From positions 7,695 through 71,694 of the forward strand of contig JBKPAJ010000001.1 of the NCBI GenBank assembly GCA_046726375.1: a stretch of 64,000 bases of DNA, read 5' to 3'. Made by a program: the position numbers and the translations under genes. Below are positions 26,886-34,714 of this stretch, piece by piece. A model generated the notes under the pieces. That model was not told the origin of the DNA, did no database searches, and worked only from the letters and a program-made list of their open reading frames with translations. This stretch comes from DASPWV01 sp046726375. GTDB taxonomy: Bacteria; Acidobacteriota; Vicinamibacteria; Vicinamibacterales; UBA2999. The stretch's first letter is position 1; each line of letters starts with the position of its first letter.

Positions 26886-29810
26886 ATGCGAAGGATCGTT
26901 CCACTAACGTGTGTTGTGCTGGCTCTGGCGCTCGCCTCGAGCGCCCTGGCACAGCAAGGCACCGCGTCCATTCGCGGGCGCGTGATCGACGAACAAGGCG
27001 GCGCGCTCCCCGCGGTCGTCGTGGTCGTGACCAATCAGCAAAGCGGCGTGTTCCGCGAAGTGGCCAGCAACGCGGATGGATCGTACTTCATTACCGGGCT
27101 TGTGCCGGCACTTTACCGCGTGCAGGCGAAGCTGGATGGATTCAAAGCGTACGAACGTCGTGACGTATTGCTCGAAGTGGGAAAGAACGTCGTGCTCGAT
27201 GTCACGATGACCGTCGGTGGACTCGAAGAGGTGATCACGGTCACCAGCGAGGCGCCCCTCGTCGATATCACGTCGAAGCAGGTCGGCGGCAACATCACAC
27301 AAGGTGAGCTCAAGGATCTGCCCAACGTCACCCGCAACTGGTTGGGATTCGTGGGGCTGCTGCCCGGCATCCAGGTGCAGAGCACGGTCATCTCGTTCGG
27401 CGGCGACAGCATCAACGTCAACGGGCAAAGCAATCGCAACAACAACTTCGTCGTGGATGGCGGCGGCAACAACGACGATTATCTCGGGCAGGCGTTTGGC
27501 GGCCAGACCCGCCTCGCTCTCGAAGCGGTGCAGGAATTTCAGGTCCTCACCAATCAGTTCGATGCCGAGTTCGGTCGATCGACCGGCGCCGTCGTCAACG
27601 CCGTTACCAAGCAGGGCACCAATCAGCTGCGTGGCAGCGCGTTTGGGTACTTCACCGATTCTGCCGTCACCGCAAAGGATTTCTTTACGCGGCAGGCTGG
27701 ACTCGACAAGCCGGACACCAGCAAACAGGAATGGGGCGGCACGATTGGCGGTCCTGTCGTGCGCGACAAGGCGCACTTCTTCGGCAGTCTCGAGCGCGTG
27801 TCGATCGACGATGGTCGGAGCAATACGTTTGAGGCACGACCTGAGCTCAATTACTCGATTCCACAGAAGACCCGCGTGTGGAATTGGATGGTGCGGTTCG
27901 ATCATCAGGTCAACGCGTCGAACACGTGGGGCATCCGCTATCTGCAAGAAAACTCGCCCACTTACGATCAGATCTCAGGAAATTGGTCGCTCGCCGCCAA
28001 GCGCGAGGAAGCCGACGTTGATCGCACGACCGTCGGAACATGGAACAGGGTGATCAGCAACAACACCTCGAACACGGTGCGATTTGCTTACACCTACGAA
28101 GACAATATTTTTGCGACGCGCGAGTTTTACGAGGGGGTGCCGCAAGTCGACCGGCTGCCGACCTTGCAGATGGCCACGTTCCGCGATCAGCAGGCGCCCG
28201 ACGCGAACGAGCGCATCAACGGCTCGTATCAGCTCGATGAATCGTTCAACTGGTTTGCACCGCAGATGCTCGGTGGCAGCCACGATATCAAGGTGGGCGC
28301 GCAGTACCTCTTTGCCGACGCGCGGATCAACGACGAGACGAATATGAACGGCACGTTCGTGTTCGCGACCGACTTGGCGTTCGATCCCGCAAATCCGCGC
28401 ACCTACCCCGAGCGGCTGCAGATTCTGGTTCCGACGCCGGAATCAACGTACATGCAGTCGCACGTCATCGTCGGCTTCGTACAGGATAAATACCAGCGCG
28501 GACCACTCACGCTGAGCATGGGTCTGCGCTACGACCTGGAAATCATTCCTCTCGATAACAAGTTCAATCCATTCCTCCCCGCGAGCAGTTATCCGGTCGA
28601 CAAGGACAACATCGCGCCGCGCGTCGGCTTTGCCTACAACACTGGCAACGGGTCAGCGGTGATCCGGGGCGGATACGGTTTGTTCTATGACAAAACGCAT
28701 CTCACGATCATCGACGAGTTCCTGCGGCGCGGAGTCTATGCATCCGCGTTTACGACCTCGTTTCCGAACGATCGTGCGGATGCCGGACCGCGGGCTGGGC
28801 AATTGCCGACGAACGTTATGCTCGTGAACGGTCCTGTGGTCAATCGTACATTGCTGAACGCGCAGTTTCCGCCGGGGACGCTCGGCCGCAACACCGGTAG
28901 CGTGTATCTCGATACGCCGGACCGCACCGTGCCGTATACGCATCAGGTCACCATCGGCTATCAGCGTCAGCTCGGCGCGCAGATGTCGGCGAGCGCGGAT
29001 TACGTAAAGACGTGGGGCCGAGACATGCTGATTTACTACAACAACAATCCCGGTCTACGTGTGAACACGAGCGCGACAGGACAGATTGTCTATACCGATC
29101 TCCATGGCGTCGCCGCGCAGCTAGGAGTGAGTCCATTTGCGAACCCGGTCTACACGATCAGCAACGGTGCGCAGACCGAGTACGACGGGCTGAATTTGCA
29201 GCTCGAGAAACGCTACAGCAGCAACTGGAGCGCGCGTGTGTCCTACGCGTTGAGCTCAGCGCGCGGCAATACCGAGGGCAGCGGCACAGACGACAACAAC
29301 TTCCAGCTGGGCGCCGACCCTCGGTTGGAACTCAATCAAGGTCCGCTTCCCTTCGACCGGCGCCACAATCTCGTGATCAGCGGCCGTGTCGAGATCCCGT
29401 ACACGCGCGGTCTCACCGTGAGCGGCGTCACCCGCTGGATGAGCGGTGCCGCGTTCACGATTCACGATACATCGCTGGATCCGGATCGAAATGGCGTGTT
29501 GTTTGATCCGCTTCCGCCGGGCACCTACTCGGGGATGGGATTGAATGCGATTAGTGTCGCAACCAAGGGTGGTCGTGCCGGCGCGCGCGGGCCGGACTAC
29601 AAACAGACCGACGTGCGATTCGGATACCGGTTGCGGCCTGCCAATGACAAGACGCTCGACGTGTTTGTTGAAGTGTTCAATCTCTTCAACAACGCGAACT
29701 TCGAGAACCCGTCGGGGGATCGTCGGCTCCCAAGCTTCCTCCAACTCCGATCACTGCGCGGCGGCGGCTTCCCGCGGCAAGCGCAGCTAGGTATTCGGTA
29801 CGGATTCTAG
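26886..29810 (+). CDS. TonB-dependent receptor, Oar-like, with carboxypeptidase-regulatory domain
   Basis: 974 residues from ATG 26886, preceded by AAGGAGGGCGTC. Signal peptide to about residue 22 (LALALASSALAQ), carboxypeptidase-regulatory domain about 25-110 (RGRVIDEQGGALPAVVVVV), plug about 120-240 (NVTRNWLGFVGLLPGIQV, NNNFVVDGGGNNDDYLGQ) and barrel ending GIRYGF. The plug lacks the usual TxDG line (it has FVVDGGG). Followed by a GGTTCC array and then the cyclophilin. Confidence 0.92.
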   Translation: MRRIVPLTCVVLALALASSALAQQGTASIRGRVIDEQGGALPAVVVVVTNQQSGVFREVASNADGSYFITGLVPALYRVQAKLDGFKAYERRDVLLEVGKNVVLDVTMTVGGLEEVITVTSEAPLVDITSKQVGGNITQGELKDLPNVTRNWLGFVGLLPGIQVQSTVISFGGDSINVNGQSNRNNNFVVDGGGNNDDYLGQAFGGQTRLALEAVQEFQVLTNQFDAEFGRSTGAVVNAVTKQGTNQLRGSAFGYFTDSAVTAKDFFTRQAGLDKPDTSKQEWGGTIGGPVVRDKAHFFGSLERVSIDDGRSNTFEARPELNYSIPQKTRVWNWMVRFDHQVNASNTWGIRYLQENSPTYDQISGNWSLAAKREEADVDRTTVGTWNRVISNNTSNTVRFAYTYEDNIFATREFYEGVPQVDRLPTLQMATFRDQQAPDANERINGSYQLDESFNWFAPQMLGGSHDIKVGAQYLFADARINDETNMNGTFVFATDLAFDPANPRTYPERLQILVPTPESTYMQSHVIVGFVQDKYQRGPLTLSMGLRYDLEIIPLDNKFNPFLPASSYPVDKDNIAPRVGFAYNTGNGSAVIRGGYGLFYDKTHLTIIDEFLRRGVYASAFTTSFPNDRADAGPRAGQLPTNVMLVNGPVVNRTLLNAQFPPGTLGRNTGSVYLDTPDRTVPYTHQVTIGYQRQLGAQMSASADYVKTWGRDMLIYYNNNPGLRVNTSATGQIVYTDLHGVAAQLGVSPFANPVYTISNGAQTEYDGLNLQLEKRYSSNWSARVSYALSSARGNTEGSGTDDNNFQLGADPRLELNQGPLPFDRRHNLVISGRVEIPYTRGLTVSGVTRWMSGAAFTIHDTSLDPDRNGVLFDPLPPGTYSGMGLNAISVATKGGRAGARGPDYKQTDVRFGYRLRPANDKTLDVFVEVFNLFNNANFENPSGDRRLPSFLQLRSLRGGGFPRQAQLGIRYGF

Positions 29811-29811
29811 A

Positions 29812-29981
29812 AGTTTCGAGGTTCCGAGTTCCGGGGGTTCCGAGGTTCCGGGGTTCAGGGGTTCCAAGGTTCAGGGGTTCCAAGGTTCAGGGGTTCCGAG
29901 ATTCGAGGTTCGGAGTTCTGAGGTTCGAAGTTCAGACGTTCGAACCTCAAACCTCCGAACGTCGGAACTTTGGAACCTCGC
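29812..29981. repeat. GAGGTTCCGGGGTTCC / GGAACCTCG hairpin array
   Basis: Begins one base after the receptor stop. A run of GAGGTTCCG, GGGGTTCCAAGGTTCA words (about 130 bp), then from 29937 the complementary words GTTCGAACCTCAAACCTCC and CGGAACTTTGGAACCTCG. Outer ends AAGTTTCGAGGTTCC and GGAACTTTGGAACCTCG can pair. It ends 3 bp before the -10 box of the cyclophilin. Confidence 0.8.
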
Positions 29982-29983
29982 TT

Positions 29984-29998
29984 TATGATTGCGGTATG
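29984..29998 (+). promoter_or_regulatory. Leaderless-type promoter of cyclophilin
   Basis: TATGAT at 29984-29989, 6 nt, then ATG at 29996; no ribosome-binding sequence. Confidence 0.5.
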
Positions 29999-30508
29999 CC
30001 CACTCACGCCCTCTTCAACACCTCCGAAGGCACTTTCAAAGTCCGTCTCTTCGATGACAAGGCACCGAAGACCGTCGCCAACTTCGTTGGTCTTGCCGAA
30101 GGCACGCAGGAATGGACCGAGCCGAAGTCACGACAGCAAGTGAAGCGACCGTTCTACGACGGGCTCATCTTCCATCGCGTCATCGACGGCTTCATGATCC
30201 AGGGTGGCTGCCCCATGGGCAACGGCATGGGGGGACCTGGGTACAAATTCGCCGACGAGTTCGGCCCCGGCCTGCAACACGATCGGCCTGGGCTCTTGTC
30301 GATGGCCAATTCGGGCCCGAATACAAACGGCAGTCAGTTTTTTGTGACACTCGTCCCCACGCCCTGGCTCGACAATAAGCACGCCATCTTTGGCGAGGTC
30401 GTGGAGGGGATGGACGTTGTCCAGAAAATTGGGAAAGCGAAGACCGGCGCCCAGGACAGGCCGGCCAAGGGCATCGTCATCAATTCAGTAAAGATCGAGC
30501 GGACGTAA
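29996..30508 (+). CDS. Cyclophilin-type peptidyl-prolyl isomerase
   Basis: 170 residues, single cyclophilin domain, no signal peptide, so cytoplasmic (PpiB-like). Catalytic-site segments are FHRVIDGFMIQGGCPMGNG (about 58-75), SMANSGPNTNGSQFFVTL (about 100-118) and WLDNKHAIFGEVVEG (about 124-138). Catalyses cis-trans isomerisation of prolyl bonds during protein folding. An insert around TEPKSRQQVKRPFYDG is usual for this bacterial subgroup. Confidence 0.95.
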   Translation: MPTHALFNTSEGTFKVRLFDDKAPKTVANFVGLAEGTQEWTEPKSRQQVKRPFYDGLIFHRVIDGFMIQGGCPMGNGMGGPGYKFADEFGPGLQHDRPGLLSMANSGPNTNGSQFFVTLVPTPWLDNKHAIFGEVVEGMDVVQKIGKAKTGAQDRPAKGIVINSVKIERT

Positions 30509-30533
30509 CCCTCGGCCGACGCCAAGTTAACCA

Positions 30534-30555
30534 TAAAAAGGGGACAGGCCCCCCG
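30534..30555. repeat. Single REP-like palindrome
   Basis: AAAAAGGGGACAGGCCCCCC contains the GGGGACAGGCCCC core found in the doublet at 22262-22322. No inverted partner is seen, so this is a lone or eroded copy between the cyclophilin and the M48 protease. Confidence 0.65.
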
Positions 30556-30590
30556 GCAGAAAAGGCAACAGCCTTGCAATAACTGTTGGC

Positions 30591-32039
30591 ATGACTGCTC
30601 GACTGTTCTCTTATCGCTACGCGTCCTTCATCTCGGCATTGATCGTCACGGTTGGGCTTGGCGGTGCCTCCGCACAAACCGTCATCAAGCCGGATAAAAA
30701 CAAGTACTCGCCGGCGGACGACGTGAAAATCGGCCTGGAGGCGGCCGAACAGGCCCGCCGCGAGCTGCCGATGCTCAACGACTCGGCCGTCGAGAACTAT
30801 ATAGAGAACGTCGGCGACCGGCTGGTCGACGCGATTCCGGCGGAGCTGCAGCATCGCGAGTTCCGCTATAGCTTCGACGTCGTCAACCAGAAAGAGATCA
30901 ACGCGTTCGCCCTGCCGGGCGGACCGATGTTCCTCAACCGCGGCATGATCGAAGCGGCCCGCAGCGAAGGCGAGGTCGCCGGCGTCATGGCGCACGAGCT
31001 CGCCCACGTCGCGCTGCGCCACGGCACGGCGCAGGCCACCAAGGCGCAGCCCTATCAAGTCGGATCGATCGCTGGACAAATCCTCGGCTCCATCATCGGT
31101 GGTGCCGCGGGCAACGCGATCTCGCTGGGCTCGCAGATCGGTCTTGGCACCTACTTTCTGAAGTACGGCCGTGAGTACGAGCGGCAGGCCGACATTCTTG
31201 GCGCGCAGATCATGGCGCGCGCCGGGTACGACCCGCGCCGCATGGCCGACATGTTCCGCACGATCGAAAAACAGAGTGGCGGTGGCGGTCCGGAGTGGAT
31301 GAGCAGCCACCCGAATCCGGGCAATCGCTACGCGGCCATCGAGAAGGAAGCGCAGATGCTGCAAGTGCGCGGCAACTCCGAAGATACGCGCGCCTTCAAC
31401 CAGATCCGCGATCGCCTCGTGCGGATGCAGCCGGCCTACACCGCCGAACAGATCGCGCGGGGCCAGGCACGCCGCGGCAACACGGGCGGGCGTGATGCTC
31501 CCGTCCGGACGGGTCGCGTGGGCAACGTAGAGCCGCCTTCAAATCGTTATCGCAACGTCACGATCGGGAACTTCCTGCGCATCAGCGTGCCGGACAACTG
31601 GGAGGAATTGCAGAACGGCAACAGCGTGGTCATTGCGCCGGAAGGCGGCTTCTATCAAACAAGCAGCCGCGGCAACACGAACTTCACGCACGGCATCGAG
31701 ATCGCCATGATCCCGAACGAGTCGCATTCGCTGCAGCAGGGGACGGACGAATTGATCGACAGCTTCAGCCAGTCAAATCCCGATCTGCGCATGCAGGGCA
31801 ACTATCGGCGCGAGAATATTGGCGGCCGTAGCGGCTTGACGGCGTACTTTACTAACAGGTCCGCAACGGGCGAGCCGGAGGTCGTGACGCTCTCCACCGT
31901 ACAGCTCCGCGACGGCAGCATGCTGTATGTCGTCGGCGTGGCGCCTCAGGACGAGATCGACACCTACGATCGAATCTTCCAGCGCGCGCGTCAGACGATG
32001 CAGATCTCGGAGCAGCGCTCGACAAGTCGTTATCGCTGA
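30591..32039 (+). CDS. M48-family zinc metalloprotease, secreted (BepA/Oma1-like)
   Basis: 482 residues. Signal peptide about 1-29 (IVTVGLGGASAQ). Zinc ligands are His135 and His139 in HELAH, with the third ligand in the glutamate of YERQADILGAQIM (about 196). Residues 1-265 form the M48 peptidase; unlike BepA there are no TPRs behind it, but a separate C-terminal domain of about 150 residues (ISVPDNWEELQNGNSVVIAPEGG) resembling lipoprotein-associated folds of unknown role. Probably acts in periplasmic quality control of outer-membrane proteins, which fits a genome rich in TonB receptors (inference). Confidence 0.9.
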   Translation: MTARLFSYRYASFISALIVTVGLGGASAQTVIKPDKNKYSPADDVKIGLEAAEQARRELPMLNDSAVENYIENVGDRLVDAIPAELQHREFRYSFDVVNQKEINAFALPGGPMFLNRGMIEAARSEGEVAGVMAHELAHVALRHGTAQATKAQPYQVGSIAGQILGSIIGGAAGNAISLGSQIGLGTYFLKYGREYERQADILGAQIMARAGYDPRRMADMFRTIEKQSGGGGPEWMSSHPNPGNRYAAIEKEAQMLQVRGNSEDTRAFNQIRDRLVRMQPAYTAEQIARGQARRGNTGGRDAPVRTGRVGNVEPPSNRYRNVTIGNFLRISVPDNWEELQNGNSVVIAPEGGFYQTSSRGNTNFTHGIEIAMIPNESHSLQQGTDELIDSFSQSNPDLRMQGNYRRENIGGRSGLTAYFTNRSATGEPEVVTLSTVQLRDGSMLYVVGVAPQDEIDTYDRIFQRARQTMQISEQRSTSRYR

Positions 32040-32050
32040 CGGCCTCGCGC

Positions 32051-32146
32051 CTGTCAGCTGGCAGGTGTCAGTATCAGAACCTCGCTAGCCAGCGCTTGAT
32101 ATCTGATAGCCGACACCTGATACCTGCTGATAACCTGACACCTGAC
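32051..32146. repeat. CTGTCAG / CTGACAC hairpin element
   Basis: Left half CTGTCAGCTGGCAGGTGTCA GTATCAG (32051-32077) and right half CTGATAGCC GACACCTGATACCTGCTG ATAACCTGACACCTGAC (to 32146) are imperfect reverse complements. Sits between co-directional M48 and sigma-factor genes and ends 1 bp before the sigma-factor -10 box. Confidence 0.75.
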
Positions 32147-32147
32147 T

Positions 32148-32162
32148 TATCATGGCGGCGTG
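32148..32162 (+). promoter_or_regulatory. Leaderless-type promoter of ECF sigma gene
   Basis: TATCAT at 32148-32153, 6 nt, then GTG at 32160. The ATG overlapping the box is out of frame. Confidence 0.5.
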
Positions 32163-32729
32163 GCACCGGCCAATCCGACGGACCTTCTCAACAAAGCCGC
32201 CGCCGGCGACGAAAAGGCCATTTCGAAGTTGATGCCGTTGGTCTACGAGGAGTTGCGGCGCGTGGCCGCGGCCTATATCCGTCGCGAGCGTCCAGGGCAA
32301 ACCCTACAGGCCACCGCGTTAGTCAACGAAGCCTACATCCGCCTTATTTCCGAGCGCGCGCACAACTGGCAGAACCGCACCCACTTTCTCGCGATCGCGG
32401 CGCTGTCGATGCGGCAGATTCTGGTGCAACGCGCACGGCGACGAAATGCCGCGAAGCGTGGCGGCAATCCCGAACGCATCACCCTCGACGAACAGTTGCT
32501 GCCCGCCGCGGGCGGCGGTCCCGGCGAAGTTGACGTGCTCGCGCTCGACGCGGCGCTCGAACGGCTCGCCGCGCTCGACGAACGACAAGCGAAAGTGGTG
32601 GAGTTGCGCTACTTCGGCGGCTTGACCGTCGAGGAAACCGCAGAAGCGCTCGACATCTCGCCGGCAACCGTCAAGCGTCACTGGACGATCGCGCGCGCCT
32701 GGCTGCGCCGCGACCTTACTGGAGAATGA
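32160..32729 (+). CDS. ECF-type RNA polymerase sigma factor (TIGR02999-like)
   Basis: 189 residues with sigma region 2 (LMPLVYEELRRVAAAYIRRE, ALVNEAYIRLI, WQNRTHFLAIAALSMRQIL) and region 4 (VVELRYFGGLTVEETAEALDISPATVKRHWTIARAWL). The order and wording match the ECF group found next to Ser/Thr kinases in Acidobacteria and Planctomycetes. No anti-sigma factor is seen; instead the stop overlaps the ATG of a membrane Ser/Thr kinase, which probably regulates it by phosphorylation (family knowledge). Confidence 0.93.
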   Translation: MAPANPTDLLNKAAAGDEKAISKLMPLVYEELRRVAAAYIRRERPGQTLQATALVNEAYIRLISERAHNWQNRTHFLAIAALSMRQILVQRARRRNAAKRGGNPERITLDEQLLPAAGGGPGEVDVLALDAALERLAALDERQAKVVELRYFGGLTVEETAEALDISPATVKRHWTIARAWLRRDLTGE

Positions 32730-34255
32730 GCGACGCCGAACGTTGGGCCCGCGTCGGCGCGCTCTTCGAAGCCGCGCTCGAGAAGACACCTGAGCAGCGC
32801 GAAGCGCTGATTCGCGCGGCAAACGAGCCGCTCGACGTGCAGAACGAAGTGCGCTCGCTGCTCGCCTCACATGACACCGCCGGCGAGTTCCTTTCGCCGC
32901 CAACGCCGGCGCTGCCGGCCGCGCCGGGGACGCTCATCGGACCCTATCGTGTCGTGCGCGTGATCGGTCAGGGCGGCATGGGCATCGTCTATCAAGCTGA
33001 GGACACGCGGCTTCAACGCCCCGTTGCGCTGAAGCTCCTTTCTCCCGCTCTGGTCGGCAACGAAGTGCAGCGTGAGCGGCTAAAGCTCGAAGCCCGCGCC
33101 GCCGCGGCCCTGACCCATCCCGGTATTGCGACGGTTTATGCCCTTGAAGACATTGACGGGCAAATCGTCATGGTCACAGAGTACCTCGAAGGCGAGACGC
33201 TGCGCGAGGAGCTGAGCGCCGGACGTTTGCCGCTGGATCGCGCGCTCGACGCGGCGCTCGAGATCGCGCGCGCAATGGCCGCCGCGCACGAGCGCGGCAT
33301 CGTTCACCGCGACCTCAAACCGGAGAACATTCTGCGCACGAAGTCGGGCACGCTGAAGGTGCTCGACTTCGGCCTCGCGAAGTTCGACGGCGCCGCGCGC
33401 GAGCTGATCTCCATGACGTTGACCGAGGCGGGACTGGTTGCCGGCACGCCGCCGTATATGGCGCCGGAGCAGCTGCTCGGTCGCGTGACGGATTTTCGAA
33501 CCGATCACTTTGCCTTCGGCGTGCTGCTCTACGAGATCACAACCGGTCGCCATCCCTTTGGCGGTCAGTCACTGCCATCAACGATCGCGCACATCCTGGC
33601 AGGCGAGCCGCAAGCACCTCTTACGGATGACGGATTGCCACCGCAGCTCTGGGAATTCGTGAGTCGATGCCTGCAAAAAGAACCAGCGGCGCGCTATACC
33701 ACGACGCAGGAGTTAGTTCAGCAACTCGAGCTCCTGCGTTCGGCAACAAGCACCCCGAGCACGCAAAAAACAGTTCCCACTCCAAACACCCCGAGCACGG
33801 GACGCACCCCAGGCACCGTAGACACCCCAGGCACTCTCAGCACCTCGGGCGGCGACGCCTTCTGGTGGTGGAAATTCCATCAAATCGCCGCCGCCATCGT
33901 GTACTGGGCGATGATCTGGCCCGTGTGGCACGTCCATCGCGCTGTCGGACGCGGCGGACTCTTTTTCTTTTTCGCCACTCTGGCCGCTGTCGTCATCGCT
34001 GCCAACCTGCGCATCCATCTCTGGTTCTCTTCGCGTGTGTATCCTGAGCAACTGGACGATCAGCGCGCCGATACGGGGCGCTGGATCCGATCGGCCGACC
34101 TGGCCTTTGTTGCGCTGCTCGTCAGCGGCGGACTGTTGTTGCCGGACTCGATGGCCGGCTGGGCAGCAGTGCTCATCTCAGTCGGCATTGGCGTAGCGGT
34201 CGCCTTTTTGATCATCGAGCCCGGCACCGCGCGTGCCGCGTTTCGCAAACGGTGA
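32726..34255 (+). CDS. Membrane Ser/Thr protein kinase, partner of ECF sigma factor
   Basis: 509 residues. An N-terminal helical segment (AERWARVGALFEAALEKTPEQ) of the type seen in sigma-linked kinases, then a complete kinase domain at about 73-335: GQGGMGIVYQAED, catalytic lysine in VALKLL, HRDLKPENIL, DFGLAKF and GTPPYMAPEQL. A low-complexity Thr/Pro linker (about 341-375) leads to four hydrophobic segments (about 380-500) with a short basic tail. No sensor domain is visible outside the membrane. Start overlaps the sigma-factor stop by ATGA. Confidence 0.94.
   Translation: MSDAERWARVGALFEAALEKTPEQREALIRAANEPLDVQNEVRSLLASHDTAGEFLSPPTPALPAAPGTLIGPYRVVRVIGQGGMGIVYQAEDTRLQRPVALKLLSPALVGNEVQRERLKLEARAAAALTHPGIATVYALEDIDGQIVMVTEYLEGETLREELSAGRLPLDRALDAALEIARAMAAAHERGIVHRDLKPENILRTKSGTLKVLDFGLAKFDGAARELISMTLTEAGLVAGTPPYMAPEQLLGRVTDFRTDHFAFGVLLYEITTGRHPFGGQSLPSTIAHILAGEPQAPLTDDGLPPQLWEFVSRCLQKEPAARYTTTQELVQQLELLRSATSTPSTQKTVPTPNTPSTGRTPGTVDTPGTLSTSGGDAFWWWKFHQIAAAIVYWAMIWPVWHVHRAVGRGGLFFFFATLAAVVIAANLRIHLWFSSRVYPEQLDDQRADTGRWIRSADLAFVALLVSGGLLLPDSMAGWAAVLISVGIGVAVAFLIIEPGTARAAFRKR
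33748..33850. repeat. CACCCCGAGCACG / CACCCCAGGCACC repeat inside kinase gene
   Basis: About seven degenerate copies of an ACCCC(G/A)(A/G)GCAC word lie in frame and encode the Thr-Pro-Ser-Gly linker between kinase and membrane domains. The style is that of the intergenic arrays elsewhere in the window, but here inside a coding region. Confidence 0.7.
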
Positions 34256-34265
34256 AACGCCCGGG

Positions 34266-34631
34266 CTATTTCTTTTTGCCCGCAGTCGCCTTTCCTTGCG
34301 CCATGATCGCGGTCGCCACCATCGAGGCGCCTTCCTGTCGATAACGAACCGACACTTTCGAACCGACGTCGGGATTACCTTCCTTCTGCGTGGACGAGTT
34401 GATCACAAAGGTCATGTCCTTGCCGTTGTGCCCCGGTCGCGTAATCACCAGCGAATCCGAGCTGATCGACTTCACCGTGCCGCTGGTCGCGTGGCTCGAC
34501 GCCGTGGACGACTTGCCGGTGGCGGGTTTGGCGGTGGTCGTCGACTGATGAACCGCCGCAAACGTGGCGAGTGGCATGAGACAAAGCGTTGCTGTCAGCG
34601 CGAACGCGGTCAGTAGTTTCAGGTGCCGCAT
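34266..34631 (-). CDS. Small secreted protein, DUF5666-like
   Basis: 121 residues from ATG 34631, which has AAAGGAG upstream (an in-frame start 18 bp earlier lacks one). Signal peptide about 1-25 (LTAFALTATLCLMPLATFAA), a Thr/Ser/Ala/Lys linker, then a small beta-domain with the pattern GTVKSISSDSLVITRPGHNG, FVINSSTQ, VGSKVSVRYRQEG, as in DUF5666 proteins of unknown role. Lysine-rich end. It follows the sensor kinase of the MprF operon by 83 bp, and tandem 11-bp repeats at 34685 suggest control by that operon's regulator. Confidence 0.75.
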   Translation of the reverse strand: MRHLKLLTAFALTATLCLMPLATFAAVHQSTTTAKPATGKSSTASSHATSGTVKSISSDSLVITRPGHNGKDMTFVINSSTQKEGNPDVGSKVSVRYRQEGASMVATAIMAQGKATAGKKK

Positions 34632-34684
34632 GATTTCTCCTTTCGGCAATCACCGCAGTTGCTTGCCTTGAGGAAAGACTGACC

Positions 34685-34706
34685 GGCCAACATGAGGACA
34701 ACCTGA
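34685..34706 (-). promoter_or_regulatory. Possible OmpR-family binding site: two adjacent 11-bp direct repeats
   Basis: Read on the minus strand, TCAGGTTGTCC (34706-34696) is followed directly by TCATGTTGGCC (34695-34685); 9 of 11 positions agree. An 11-bp direct repeat on one face of the helix is the usual geometry for OmpR/PhoB-type regulators, and such a regulator is encoded 1.4 kb away. Confidence 0.35.
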
Positions 34707-34714
34707 ACCTGAGA

